Shown piece after piece: positions 42,368 to 51,053 of a stretch of 64,000 nucleotides of DNA. This DNA is from Vibrio bathopelagicus (lineage in GTDB: Bacteria > Pseudomonadota > Gammaproteobacteria > Enterobacterales > Vibrionaceae): positions 682,001 through 746,000 of the forward strand of contig NZ_CP062500.1 of assembly GCF_014879975.1 (NCBI RefSeq), read 5' to 3'. The position numbers and the translations under genes are program-made. Each line of letters starts with the position of its first letter. Within the stretch, counting starts at the first letter, position 1. The notes beneath the pieces are model-generated. The model did not search any database, was not told where the DNA came from, and saw nothing but the letters and a program-made list of their open reading frames with translations.

Positions 42368-43177
42368 ATGAAACGTTTTATTGTCGGCTGGCTGGCCACT
42401 GTGCTCAGTACTGTGAGTAACGCCCAAGTTGCCCCTATATCTCAATGGCAATGTGACATGATGAAAAAGAACAATGTCTTGAGTCATGGTGCGCCTGTTG
42501 GTTGTGAGCGACTATCCAAAGTGGATTTCGATTTCATTAATTTCAACGGGGAAACGCAACAGGGCAATATAATCGTGCTTGATGTTGTTGCGCCTTCCGT
42601 TGAACGAATTTTTTCAGAGCTCAAACAACGCAATTTCCCTCTTCATTCCGCTCGCCTAATGCGTGAATTTAACGGTGACGATAACGCCTCAATGGACGCG
42701 AACAACAGCAGTGCCTTTAACGCTCGTCCTATTACAGGCGGAGGAGGTTGGTCGAAACATGCCTATGGTGTGGCGATAGACATCAACCCAGTTCAAAACC
42801 CTTTCTTAGAGTTCGATAGCAGCGGAACCATCACGGTAAAGCCATCGCAATCGGCTACCCGCTATGTGAACCGTACTCGCTTTCGTGCGCGTGATGAAAT
42901 TGAACGCAGTGGCATGGCAGAAGATGTGGTTGAGCTTTTTGCCCATCACGGATTTATGATCTGGGGAGGGGATTGGAATAGCCCAATCGATACTCAGCAT
43001 TTTGAGGTTGGCTCAAGAAAGTTCGTCAATCAACTGCTCTCTAAACCACAACCTGAAGCCAAAGTGTTATTTGAGCGTTACGTCGAATCTTATCGCCAAT
43101 GTTTTAATCAGAATAAAGGCGAGGGCGCAGAAAAAGCTCGTGCTATCTGTGCAAAGAAAACAGTCGGTACTTTTTAG
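42368..43177 (+). CDS. Secreted M15-family (VanY-like) peptidase
   Basis: Predicted periplasmic LD/DD-carboxypeptidase-like enzyme acting on peptidoglycan peptides. A signal peptide (1-19, ending SNA) is present. The zinc ligands fit H131 and D138 (KHAYGVAIDINP) and the histidine in DTQHFEV, with WGGDW before it. It has 269 residues. The specificity cannot be told from the sequence. Confidence 0.82.
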   Translation: MKRFIVGWLATVLSTVSNAQVAPISQWQCDMMKKNNVLSHGAPVGCERLSKVDFDFINFNGETQQGNIIVLDVVAPSVERIFSELKQRNFPLHSARLMREFNGDDNASMDANNSSAFNARPITGGGGWSKHAYGVAIDINPVQNPFLEFDSSGTITVKPSQSATRYVNRTRFRARDEIERSGMAEDVVELFAHHGFMIWGGDWNSPIDTQHFEVGSRKFVNQLLSKPQPEAKVLFERYVESYRQCFNQNKGEGAEKARAICAKKTVGTF

Positions 43178-43245
43178 TGCTATGTTTATCTAGAACCGTT
43201 TGTGTTTTAGCAAGTTAAACTCGCTTCAGGTGTGTTTTGAATAGC

Positions 43246-43275
43246 TAAGGTCAGCGCTTGTCGTTGGCCTTTTTT
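43246..43275 (+). terminator. Probable terminator after the M15 peptidase gene
   Basis: A stem AAGGTCAGC/GTTGGCCTT with G-T pairs, followed by six T. Confidence 0.65.
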
Positions 43276-43482
43276 ATATTTGTTTCTCCAATATCACATC
43301 GACTATTGAACAGGTTATTGGGTATCCATTAGTCAATAACTGATGAAGTAATGCGGCGCAAAGTCATCGGTTTGTCATTGAAAAAGTCATAACGTAAACG
43401 TTATGTGAGAACCATTGCTGGTGGGGGAACTCTTTGCCGAATCGCCAGTATTATTAGTGAACTGATCATAACGGACCAACTA

Positions 43483-45363
43483 ATGAAAAAGATACCTTTG
43501 GCTCTAACTCTTTTAAGCACTCTACTTTTTTCACAATATTCTTTGGCTACAGACACTTCACACACTACTCAAAACCCGACTTACGAAATCGATGGTAAGG
43601 CGGTACTAGGCCGTACAGAGAATGTGTACCTCTCTAGCGTTCAAGGGCTTAAAGACGTTCCTTTCATTGGCAAAATCGACACTGGTGCAGAAACGACCTC
43701 TATGCATGCCGAAGACATTCATGTGAAGAGCTCGAATGCCGATTACAAAAATCTTAAAGACAAAGAGTTGATGGCGGCGTTAACCGAAGATCTGTTGAAC
43801 AATAGCGATGTTGATTACGATGATTGGGAAGGCAGCACCTTTGCGAAATATGAAGCGGTTGTGTCTTTCAAGGTTCAAAACCCACGTACGGGTGACATGG
43901 TATTAATCGAAGCGCCTTTAGAGCGTGTCAGCATGATACGCAGCCGCACCAGCAGCACGCCTTTACTTCGTCCTACGGTTAAGATGTCGCTGACCATTGC
44001 TGATCAAGAATTAAAAACAGACGTTAATCTGACCGACAGAAGTCACTTCTCTGCGCCAGTGCTGATCGGCAAAACCTTTCTTGCTGATAACGCCTTAGTC
44101 TTTGCTGGCTACGACTATTTGCAAGAGCAAGAAAACGCGACGGTTGTTGGACGTAAAGAGGTGGTGTCTATTTCGGGCATGGCGATGAACGCGACCTTCT
44201 CTTTAAAGAATCGCTACAGCATTTTGCATGCAAAAGACATCGATATAGATAAGAAGAACAGTGAAGTGACGTTTGATATGTTCGACAACGATGGCAAGCA
44301 GAAAGAGATGACACTGCCATTAGTTCGTATGTTAAGCGTGAGTGGTAAGAAAAGACCTTTGGTGTATGTGCCGGTTCAACTCGATGAAAATACAACTAAA
44401 GACGTTCTGGTGTACCTACGTGAGCGCTCGAGTAGTGAGTCGCAGTTGAGATTTGGAACCAGCACAGCCAGTGAGCTCTTCATGATTGATACCAATGCAG
44501 AAAATATTCTTTCTGAAGGTTCAGAGAGCTTTAGTGATGTAGCTAAAAAGAGTGAACCTTTGGTTATTTCTCCAGAAGAGGACATCACCCTTGATGACTT
44601 CCCGCTAAAGGCCGTTGCTTCTTTCACTGTCAACACGCCTTTGTTGAAGGTCGACAGTTTTGAAATGACAGGTAAAGGCAAAGACGCATCCGTTGAATTT
44701 TACCTTACGGATGTAAACGGTGAGAAGCAGAAGGTGACCAAGCAAATTATTAAGAAGCTTAAAGTCGGTGATGATACTCGTCCGGTAGTGAGTGGTGAGT
44801 TTGCGGTCTCTGGTAAAGTTCGTCAGCAAGACTTCGCGATTGATGTATTGGATAGCAACGAAAAAGAGGCCTACTTCATTCTAGGCAAGAAGATGGCGAA
44901 AGAAGGCGTGTACGTGAACACGCGTTCTGACTACCTATTGAAAGCGGAACCTCTGTTTAAAGTAGGGCACATTGAAGTCGTTGAAGTGAATGGCATGACA
45001 TTCCCTGCCAAGCTAGACACAGGTGCCGATGTGAGCTCAATGAATGCCGTCAACATCAAACGATTCAAGAAAGATGGCCAAGACATGGTGAGCTTCACTT
45101 ATCAAAACAACCAAGGCGATAAGCAAGATTTCACTAAGCCAGTGATTGATGTAATGCGCATTAAAGCCAAAAAAGGCGAGAAGGTGAACATTCGTCCTGT
45201 GGTCGAAATGAACGTTAAGTTAGGCGATTTAGAGAAGAAGGTGAGAGTGAACCTTCAAGATCGCTCACGCTTTGAATACAGCATGATCCTAGGTAAGAAC
45301 TTCCTAAAGCATGGCGCGGTAGTCAGCAGTGATGAAGATTACTTGCTGGGCGAGATGGAGTAA
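43483..45363 (+). CDS. Multi-repeat retropepsin-like (ATP-dependent zinc protease family) protein
   Basis: Exported protein of 626 residues from the ATG at 43483 (ACGGA upstream, signal peptide about 1-22 ending SLAT). It is built of four similar units of about 130-160 residues, each ending in a pattern like LGKxFLxxxAxVxxxxDYLL. The first and fourth carry the aspartyl-protease-like DTGA motif (66-69 and 512-515); the second and third have lost it. Single-domain relatives are called RimK-associated or 'ATP-dependent zinc' proteases (PF05618), though the fold is that of retropepsins. An in-frame start at 43405 would hide the signal peptide. The substrate is unknown. Confidence 0.8.
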   Translation: MKKIPLALTLLSTLLFSQYSLATDTSHTTQNPTYEIDGKAVLGRTENVYLSSVQGLKDVPFIGKIDTGAETTSMHAEDIHVKSSNADYKNLKDKELMAALTEDLLNNSDVDYDDWEGSTFAKYEAVVSFKVQNPRTGDMVLIEAPLERVSMIRSRTSSTPLLRPTVKMSLTIADQELKTDVNLTDRSHFSAPVLIGKTFLADNALVFAGYDYLQEQENATVVGRKEVVSISGMAMNATFSLKNRYSILHAKDIDIDKKNSEVTFDMFDNDGKQKEMTLPLVRMLSVSGKKRPLVYVPVQLDENTTKDVLVYLRERSSSESQLRFGTSTASELFMIDTNAENILSEGSESFSDVAKKSEPLVISPEEDITLDDFPLKAVASFTVNTPLLKVDSFEMTGKGKDASVEFYLTDVNGEKQKVTKQIIKKLKVGDDTRPVVSGEFAVSGKVRQQDFAIDVLDSNEKEAYFILGKKMAKEGVYVNTRSDYLLKAEPLFKVGHIEVVEVNGMTFPAKLDTGADVSSMNAVNIKRFKKDGQDMVSFTYQNNQGDKQDFTKPVIDVMRIKAKKGEKVNIRPVVEMNVKLGDLEKKVRVNLQDRSRFEYSMILGKNFLKHGAVVSSDEDYLLGEME

Positions 45364-45404
45364 CACCTAAACTTATCTAAGTTCGTAATAGAATCGTTCT
45401 AAAC

Positions 45405-45443
45405 AGCCACACATTTCAGCAATGGGATGTGTGGCTTTTTGTT
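45405..45443 (+). terminator. Terminator after the retropepsin-like gene
   Basis: A 10-bp stem (AGCCACACAT/ATGTGTGGCT) followed by TTTTTG. Confidence 0.85.
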
Positions 45444-45515
45444 GAGTATCTGTTTTTGAAGTTGATGTACTAGCAATTAAGTCACTGCTCTCTATCAACT
45501 TCTGTATCTTAAGAT

Positions 45516-45550
45516 AAAAAAAAGGGCCAACTCTTTCGAGTTGGCCCTTT
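45516..45550 (-). terminator. Original ssrA terminator, now separated from the gene
   Basis: A 13-bp stem (AAAGGGCCAACTC on either side of a short loop) followed on the minus strand by eight T. It lies directly beyond the left copy of the att repeat, where the terminator of ssrA would be if the element were excised. Inference from the att arrangement. Confidence 0.75.
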
Positions 45551-45585
45551 CCAAACGTTTGGTGGAGCTGGCGGGAGTTGAACCC
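45545..45585. repeat. Left attachment site (41-bp direct repeat)
   Basis: Identical over 41 bp to 56509-56549, running through the palindrome CCAAACGTTTGG and the last 28 bases or so of the tmRNA gene (TGGTGGAGCTGGCGGGAG...). Sequence identity stops abruptly on both sides, marking one edge of the integrated element. Confidence 0.93.
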
Positions 45586-45648
45586 TCTCGCCTTGCAAGT
45601 CGTTGATTTAATTGATTTAGGTTGCTTGTGTTTATCAATGAAATTCAA

Positions 45649-45669
45649 TTAGTACCTTATCTTAGTACC
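45649..45669 (+). repeat. Left paired TTAGTACC sites
   Basis: Two copies of TTAGTACC with a 13-bp period lie 64 bp inside the left att repeat. An equally spaced pair lies near the other end. They are probably arm-type recombinase or directionality-factor sites. Confidence 0.6.
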
Positions 45670-45736
45670 ATTTTTGCATGGCTTCAAGCTACCTCGGTTC
45701 AGTTCCTCATTTGGGAGTTGAACCGAGGTTTGAGTT

Positions 45737-45943
45737 TTACATTAGAGCCATCTTTTTCTTTTGTTGCTTGGCAACACGTGCTGCCATCATAAGTTGAAAC
45801 TTTTCCGTTTTCTCGATCCTTTCAATCAAGGTGCGTCGATAAGCGGGTATTTTCCCTGAGTTTTCGGCTTTACCATCAAGGAAGAGCTTTATCATTGAGT
45901 CAGTTGCTTTAATCCAGTTTTCGAAATCCATGTTTTGTGCCAC
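45737..45943 (-). CDS. Small basic hypothetical protein
   Basis: A 68-residue basic protein ending KQQKKKMALM, unrecognised. The start is GTG at 45943 or ATG at 45931. Its 5' part overlaps the 46-residue ORF next upstream in another frame. It lies at the left end of the element, downstream of the HUH-protein gene on the same strand. Confidence 0.45.
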   Translation of the reverse strand: MAQNMDFENWIKATDSMIKLFLDGKAENSGKIPAYRRTLIERIEKTEKFQLMMAARVAKQQKKKMALM

Positions 45944-46032
45944 ATTTGGCTAAGGTGTTCACGCTGTTGGCGACCGTATTCGCGTCTTTCCGCTTCTGAA
46001 TGTAAGTGCCACTTTCCGTTGTAGTAAGGCAT
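45892..46032 (-). CDS. 46-residue ORF coupled to the HUH-protein gene
   Basis: Short ORF starting 2 bases after the HUH-protein stop codon (start MPYYNGKWHLHSEAERREYG, end LKQLTQ). It is rich in Arg, Glu, His and Trp. The tight spacing suggests translational coupling. It is not recognised, and could be chance. Confidence 0.4.
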   Translation of the reverse strand: MPYYNGKWHLHSEAERREYGRQQREHLSQMWHKTWISKTGLKQLTQ

Positions 46033-46034
46033 AT

Positions 46035-46868
46035 TTAAATAATTTCGGTTTTAATTTTATTTATATTTTCTTTTTGTGCGGGTGAGGTACTTTTGGTTTT
46101 TAGTTCCTCATATGCTTTCAGTAACCTATTTTCCTGTCGCTTCAATTGCCTTTCATCACGCGCTTCTTTTGCTTTTAACCACTTATCAAACTGTGTTTGC
46201 ATCTTCTCAATTAGTTTTTCAATCTCTAATGCTTCGGTCGCTTTTTGATGTTGATATTGCCAAGTTGATAGCCGACGTCCTTTCTCTCTTTCAATTGGAT
46301 CATAGCTTCGGCAATCAATACCAACATGTTTAAGAACGGATTGATTAAAAGCCAGTTTGATAATTTTGGTCGCTTTCTTTTGTTGAAGTTCTTTCAACAC
46401 TCGATTACCCACAACCTTACCAATAATTAAATGCACATGATCGCCACTGCCTTTGGTGTCCGTCTGAGCTTGTTGATGCAGTACGGCTCGAATTTGTTGT
46501 CTGTATTGAGCGAACTCAGATTTATTTAGTTTGCAGAGCTTCGTCAGCGCGAAACAGCAATCTTTTACGATGGACTGCCATTGGGCAGTGGTAGGTCTGT
46601 AGCCCTTTGGTAACGTAAGACAATACTCCATCGCATAGCTTGATAGTGGGCGACCGCCTTTGCGGTTATAGAGGTGCTGGTTGAGTCTGAATTGCTCACC
46701 AGCAAGTGCAATGCGGTTGGAGGTTTCTGCGCAACCAAAAATAGAGATGAGAGTTTCACTGTGCTTGTGGTTTGCGTGTGTTTTATTTAGTAGATAGCGC
46801 TCGCGCATCATGACACCGTCTGATGCATGTCGCACAGGTTGAGTGGTAACAGTCCAGTTTTTAATCAT
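46035..46868 (-). CDS. Putative HUH-type relaxase / replication initiator
   Basis: A 277-residue protein with an HUH-like metal motif (H144-V-H146 in SGDHVHLIIGK), preceded by a conserved-looking region with YRQQIRAVLHQQ whose tyrosine could be the nucleophile. A long, highly charged helical C-terminus follows (about 200-277). This architecture suggests a small mobilisation or rolling-circle replication protein. The family is not firmly recognised and the call rests on the motif and the mobile context. Confidence 0.5.
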   Translation of the reverse strand: MIKNWTVTTQPVRHASDGVMMRERYLLNKTHANHKHSETLISIFGCAETSNRIALAGEQFRLNQHLYNRKGGRPLSSYAMEYCLTLPKGYRPTTAQWQSIVKDCCFALTKLCKLNKSEFAQYRQQIRAVLHQQAQTDTKGSGDHVHLIIGKVVGNRVLKELQQKKATKIIKLAFNQSVLKHVGIDCRSYDPIEREKGRRLSTWQYQHQKATEALEIEKLIEKMQTQFDKWLKAKEARDERQLKRQENRLLKAYEELKTKSTSPAQKENINKIKTEII

Positions 46869-47081
46869 GAGATATGTTTTCTATAAACATAGAAAATTAT
46901 TTTTGCAGATTCAAACAACCTCGAATTATCCGTTGATGTCGATAGGTGGTTCCAGATAGGACAACCGCTGCGCTGCTCGTTATCCACTGGTGAGATGGGA
47001 GCGCCCCTCTCAACTCCCCCTAATAGGTTTCGAGTATATTTGCAGCTAACAATTATAATTATTACTCTTTAAATAAACGTT

Positions 47082-47426
47082 ATGGCTGAACATATTCCAA
47101 CCAAAAAACTTTTTTGGTATTGCTACGAACTTGAGAAATATGAAAAGACGACACTTGAGCAACAGGTGATAAAAAAAGCAAAGCAAGCTGGCTTTATTAC
47201 TAATGCTGAATCTGCTGACAATCTCTCTAAGCTTGCATGGATAAAGAAAATGACTAAACATGCTGAAGATGCTTTCAAGTTGGAAGATGTGGCAGAAGGA
47301 GAGCCGCTTGGGGTTTCGATTGATAACTTTAAACAACTTGTTGAGCGTAGAGATAAGCGAGTGAGCGATGTTCTAGAGCTGCTTGCTAAGTATATTTTGG
47401 ATGCTTCGCCAGCATACAAGAATTGA
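47082..47426 (+). CDS. Hypothetical protein of the element
   Basis: A 114-residue, charged, mostly helical protein starting MAEHIPTKKLFWYCYELEKY; no motif recognised. It lies divergent from the HUH-protein gene, with about 210 bp between them that may hold both promoters. Confidence 0.55.
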   Translation: MAEHIPTKKLFWYCYELEKYEKTTLEQQVIKKAKQAGFITNAESADNLSKLAWIKKMTKHAEDAFKLEDVAEGEPLGVSIDNFKQLVERRDKRVSDVLELLAKYILDASPAYKN

Positions 47427-47804
47427 TGTGATTGCGTTCCTTTAGAGCACCTAAATTGGTGCTCTTTTATATTCCTCAAAATTTAGTTCAGTGTTTAACC
47501 GGATTAATGTACAAGTGGGTTAGTCTGAACTGAATCTGTCAGAGCTGACATAATGATGTAACCGATCTTACAGATTGCTCTATCACGCTTATGCCCCATT
47601 CCAATTTAGAGTTAATACCTATCACAGCCCTGATGATGTACGTTTGACTAAAATTTCATAATAAACCAATATGCCCTTGATTGAGTAATGTAAGATTGTT
47701 TTGGGTTTACTGGTTACTCAGTAACCGTTCGTATCACACATTATGTAATTAAAGCTAATGTACTTAGGCCGATAGGGGTAATAGGTGGGGGCCTGACAAG
47801 CCTC
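47427..47804. other. Non-coding stretch in the element
   Basis: About 380 bp with no supported ORF and no recognised site. Confidence 0.35.
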
Positions 47805-48008
47805 ATGATGATTGTTGGCTCTGTAGTCCTTTTGTTGTTTGTGTTGCGTTACGTAAGTATTAGATTGGTTCCATCGGATCAAGACAGCATTAAGGAGGTA
47901 TCTATGGATAAAACATTAAAAGCTCGTACTCGTATTTTTTTAAGCTCGGTTTTTGAAAGTATATGGGCTACAGGAGTCGGGGTCATTGCAGGACACCTAT
48001 CCGCCTAA
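47805..48008 (+). CDS. Very small membrane-associated protein
   Basis: The open frame gives 67 residues with a hydrophobic N-terminus (IVGSVVLLLFVLRYVSI). A near-perfect ribosome site (TAAGGAGGT at 47891-47899) lies inside it, before an in-frame ATG at 47904. The translated product may therefore be only 34 residues (MDKTLKARTRIFLSSVFESI onward), ending in a short hydrophobic helix. It is unrecognised. It lies 84 bp before the nuclease-like gene and could be its partner. Confidence 0.45.
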   Translation: MMIVGSVVLLLFVLRYVSIRLVPSDQDSIKEVSMDKTLKARTRIFLSSVFESIWATGVGVIAGHLSA

Positions 48009-48092
48009 GTACATTATTTATAACAGTGCGCATTAATTGCCCCCGTACTGTGCTTAGCGTTATAAATCGCAGTATTTTGAAGGTTTTTGAAT

Positions 48093-49025
48093 ATGTCGAC
48101 TTTAGAATTAAGTAAAACGGCAATGTATCACGGAGAGTTTACTGACCGTAAACAAGAGTTCTCTGACGCATGCGAATGGTTATCCCAAGAGATGGGCTTC
48201 CCTTACAAGAGCACTAGGATGGGCGACTACGAGCGGTTGCTAAAAACGTTTGTTAATCCCGGAGCTAAAGCTCCTACTGATCGCGACCTGATTGATGATT
48301 TTTATAACTTCATGCAAGCAGCGACCGAGGCGTGCCAGATAATCCGTTTATGGAATACTTTTAAAGATGGTAAGCACGAAGGTTTAAAAGATCGTATTAA
48401 GCATGTTATGTCAGGTAAGAGCATACGTGCCGAAGCAATCAAAAAGAACAGTAAGGGGCAAAATGATGACCCTGCACGAGACTTTGCGTTTGAGCTGAAT
48501 ATTGCGTCTAGGTTTATTAAGGGTGGCTATGAAGTTGACTTAACAGATGATTGCGATGTGGTTGTTATTATTGGTAAAGACAAACTGTACGTAGAGTGCA
48601 AACGTATAAAATCTATGAAAAAATTAGCGCCTCGTATTAAAGAAGCATCAAATCAGATTGATACACGCATTGGCACAAATCGTAAAAATAAGTATGGCAT
48701 GATAGCGTTGGATGTGACTGACTTACTTTTGCCTGAGGGTACTGTGACAGCAACTAGCGATGTGCGTTTGTATGATATGGAAATACAAAAAGCAATTACA
48801 GACTTCACTAAAGAACAGCAAGATGTATCAGCAAAAAACGCAGGTCGTAACGTAGCAGGAACTCTATTTGAATTTAGTTCAAGCGCATTCTTTTCTCATG
48901 AAGAAGAGGAACCTGCATTGGGCTTTGGACGTGCTGCATGTATGTATAGGCAGGCTAGCCAAAATAAAAAGTCGTTGGCTCTAGTTTCTGGCTTTATGAA
49001 CAAAATTGCCAACCAAAATCTATAG
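48093..49025 (+). CDS. PD-(D/E)XK nuclease-like protein
   Basis: A 310-residue protein from the ATG at 48093 (AAGG upstream). Its core matches the restriction-endonuclease fold: E134 in an alpha-helix (FAFELNIASRF), D155 (DDCDVVVII) and E168-x-K170 (LYVECKRIKS). No DNA-recognition or methylase partner is seen. The N-terminal 120 residues are helical and unrecognised. As cargo of a mobile element, a defence or element-maintenance role is plausible but unproven. Confidence 0.6.
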   Translation: MSTLELSKTAMYHGEFTDRKQEFSDACEWLSQEMGFPYKSTRMGDYERLLKTFVNPGAKAPTDRDLIDDFYNFMQAATEACQIIRLWNTFKDGKHEGLKDRIKHVMSGKSIRAEAIKKNSKGQNDDPARDFAFELNIASRFIKGGYEVDLTDDCDVVVIIGKDKLYVECKRIKSMKKLAPRIKEASNQIDTRIGTNRKNKYGMIALDVTDLLLPEGTVTATSDVRLYDMEIQKAITDFTKEQQDVSAKNAGRNVAGTLFEFSSSAFFSHEEEEPALGFGRAACMYRQASQNKKSLALVSGFMNKIANQNL

Positions 49026-49159
49026 AGTCCAGATTTATAATGCGACGTTACTGAGCTACAGTCCTAAATCGACCCAGCCCCATTTCTACTTAGTGCTTTA
49101 CCATTCATATCCTGTTAATGGGGTTTTGCCTTACTAAAACGAATCGAGGCAAAAGGAAA

Positions 49160-49404
49160 GACCTGACCCTATCGATGGTTGCTAGTGTCGCTCTTAGCTG
49201 CCTTACGCCAACCATAGGTCAGGGACTCGTGTAACGACAGTTGCCTCGCTGCCGCAGTTCCCCTCACTTTTTCTGCTAGCTTTAGTGCTTCTGCTTTAAA
49301 TTCAGGGGAGTGGATAATACGTTTCTTCTTGCTTGTCATGGTTCACCTCGTTAGTGATTGTACTCACTGAACTCGGTGTCCAAAACTGCTGGTGTAGATC
49401 ACCC
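49160..49404 (-). mobile_element. Truncated IS3-family insertion sequence
   Basis: About 245 bp of an IS3-type element: the left terminal region and the first part of orfA. The other end and orfB are absent, so it cannot move by itself. It separates the nuclease-like gene from the KAP gene; edges are approximate. Confidence 0.65.
49169..49339 (-). pseudogene. IS3-family OrfA remnant
   Basis: The 56-residue start of a typical IS3-family OrfA (MTSKKKRIIHSPEFKAEALK, then TAAARQLSLHES) runs into a stop codon where the IS sequence ends. The rest of the transposase is missing. Upstream sequence to about 49404 (GATCTACACCAGCAGTTTTG) looks like the left IS end. Confidence 0.8.
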
Positions 49405-49413
49405 TTCTCTTCA

Positions 49414-50883
49414 TTATTCAATGTTGCCTGCAAGCTCAACTACTCTCGTGTAATCATCCCAAAACCAGTATTTAGGTGTGCCATCGCGAGGTTCATACAC
49501 ATAAGTTCGTAGTGAATTTAGTAAACTACTTTCGACATTGGCTAATGCGGAGTTAATTGTATCGTTGTTCCTTGTGTAGCGATAAACATCTTCTGGATAC
49601 ATCGGCTCCATCTGAAAAACTTGCCTACGCCATCTATCTTCAGTTTCTTTATACAGCTTAGAACTGGATTCTAGGAACAGGTCAAATAGCTTTTTGTTGA
49701 CGACTTTACCGCTGTTTTGGTGGTAGTCAGATAAAGTGACGACATTACATCCGATGAAGTTATTCCTTTGGTTATTGTCTTGTTTTCGGTTTTTGTATTC
49801 ATCTGCATTTCTATCAAACTCTACAAGAGCAATAAGTAGGGTAAAAGTGTTAATCACTTGTTGTTTAGGTGAGTTGTTTGCGGTTCTGAGGCATGCAAAA
49901 AACTTGGCTGTGAGTTGGTCTACGGATCTTACGTCGAGGTTGTAAGCCTTAGCTACAAGTTCAATGTGCACATGAATGTCGACGTCAATACCATTTAAAC
50001 TCGGGATCAAAATTAGATTCGCCAAGCTATCTCTCTTCTCATTTAAACCCATTGCGTTGAGGTAATGCTTTAGATCTGGCATAGGTAACTGTGCCTTCCG
50101 GTGGAAGAAGCGTTTGAGGTACTTTTCAGAATCGAAATCATCGCCATAAACAGCCTTGATTGAGCAGCATAACTGTTCAGTATCGGTAGCTATGATGAAA
50201 ACAAAGTGCTTAGTATCAAAGAAGTGTTTAATCACCTCTAGCATTTCAATAGCGTAATCAGGTCTGCATCTATCAAGCTCATCTACTAAAACAACAATCG
50301 GCAGCTCTTGGCCATGGTTTTGTTTGAGAACTTCAGCGAGTAGAGATAGCTTTGTTCTTATTTCTTTTATTGCGTCAATTTGTTCCGTGTATCCTTTTTG
50401 GATTGAAGAGATGTAGTCAGCGTCAGTCTTTTCAAATAGTGTCTTAACAGCTTCAATACCAGTTGCACTGTCATCTAATAGTTTCTTGGACACATAACCG
50501 CTTGCAGCTATTGCTGTACCTTTAATGAACTTACCTAGTAATGATTTGACTGCATCGAAGTCAGAACCAGTAATGGCTGAATATTTTTCTAGCTGGGAAA
50601 GTAGCTCACTACTTACAACAGTCAGTGGCTCTTTCGTGAAGTCGCTTTCCCAAGCGTCAATGTAGATTGTTGGGTGGCTTTGGTTGTTTAACAGGGTGTA
50701 TAAGCGCTTAAGGAACTGTGTTTTACCGCTCCCCCAAGCTCCATTCAGGTTTAGTACGAAGCCTTCATTTTCTTCTGTAATGTAATCTGCAATGAACTGA
50801 CCATAGTCATTACGGTTTAAGCGGCAGTTTTCGAAAGTGAACTCTTCGAGCCAATTGTGGTGCTTGATTTGTGTTTCTGGCAT
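49414..50883 (-). CDS. KAP-family P-loop NTPase
   Basis: Predicted ATPase of 489 residues. Walker A is GAWGSGKT (48-55) and Walker B is IVVLVDELDRCRPDYA with D201, the characteristic KAP form. A long insert (about 105-180) between them is where KAP proteins often carry membrane segments; here it is only weakly hydrophobic. KAP NTPases recur in bacterial anti-phage loci and mobile elements. It is divergent, with a 170-bp gap, from a two-gene operon that may work with it. Confidence 0.85.
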   Translation of the reverse strand: MPETQIKHHNWLEEFTFENCRLNRNDYGQFIADYITEENEGFVLNLNGAWGSGKTQFLKRLYTLLNNQSHPTIYIDAWESDFTKEPLTVVSSELLSQLEKYSAITGSDFDAVKSLLGKFIKGTAIAASGYVSKKLLDDSATGIEAVKTLFEKTDADYISSIQKGYTEQIDAIKEIRTKLSLLAEVLKQNHGQELPIVVLVDELDRCRPDYAIEMLEVIKHFFDTKHFVFIIATDTEQLCCSIKAVYGDDFDSEKYLKRFFHRKAQLPMPDLKHYLNAMGLNEKRDSLANLILIPSLNGIDVDIHVHIELVAKAYNLDVRSVDQLTAKFFACLRTANNSPKQQVINTFTLLIALVEFDRNADEYKNRKQDNNQRNNFIGCNVVTLSDYHQNSGKVVNKKLFDLFLESSSKLYKETEDRWRRQVFQMEPMYPEDVYRYTRNNDTINSALANVESSLLNSLRTYVYEPRDGTPKYWFWDDYTRVVELAGNIE

Positions 50884-51053
50884 TTAAAATAACCCTAGCT
50901 AAATCAGTGATGTAATCAAATAAGAGTAACACGGCTGAGATCGTAAAGATGAAAGCTAATTAACAGTATTATGGGAGGATTAGAGTTCTAAAATAAGCAT
51001 TTAGTGTAGTATTCAATTGTTTGAGCAATATATACCAATAATAGGCTAGGCAA

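Noticed and set aside
45545..45585. A tRNA gene at the left att
   Set aside because: It looks like a tRNA T-arm and acceptor end, but it is only the copied 3' end of tmRNA; no cloverleaf continues.
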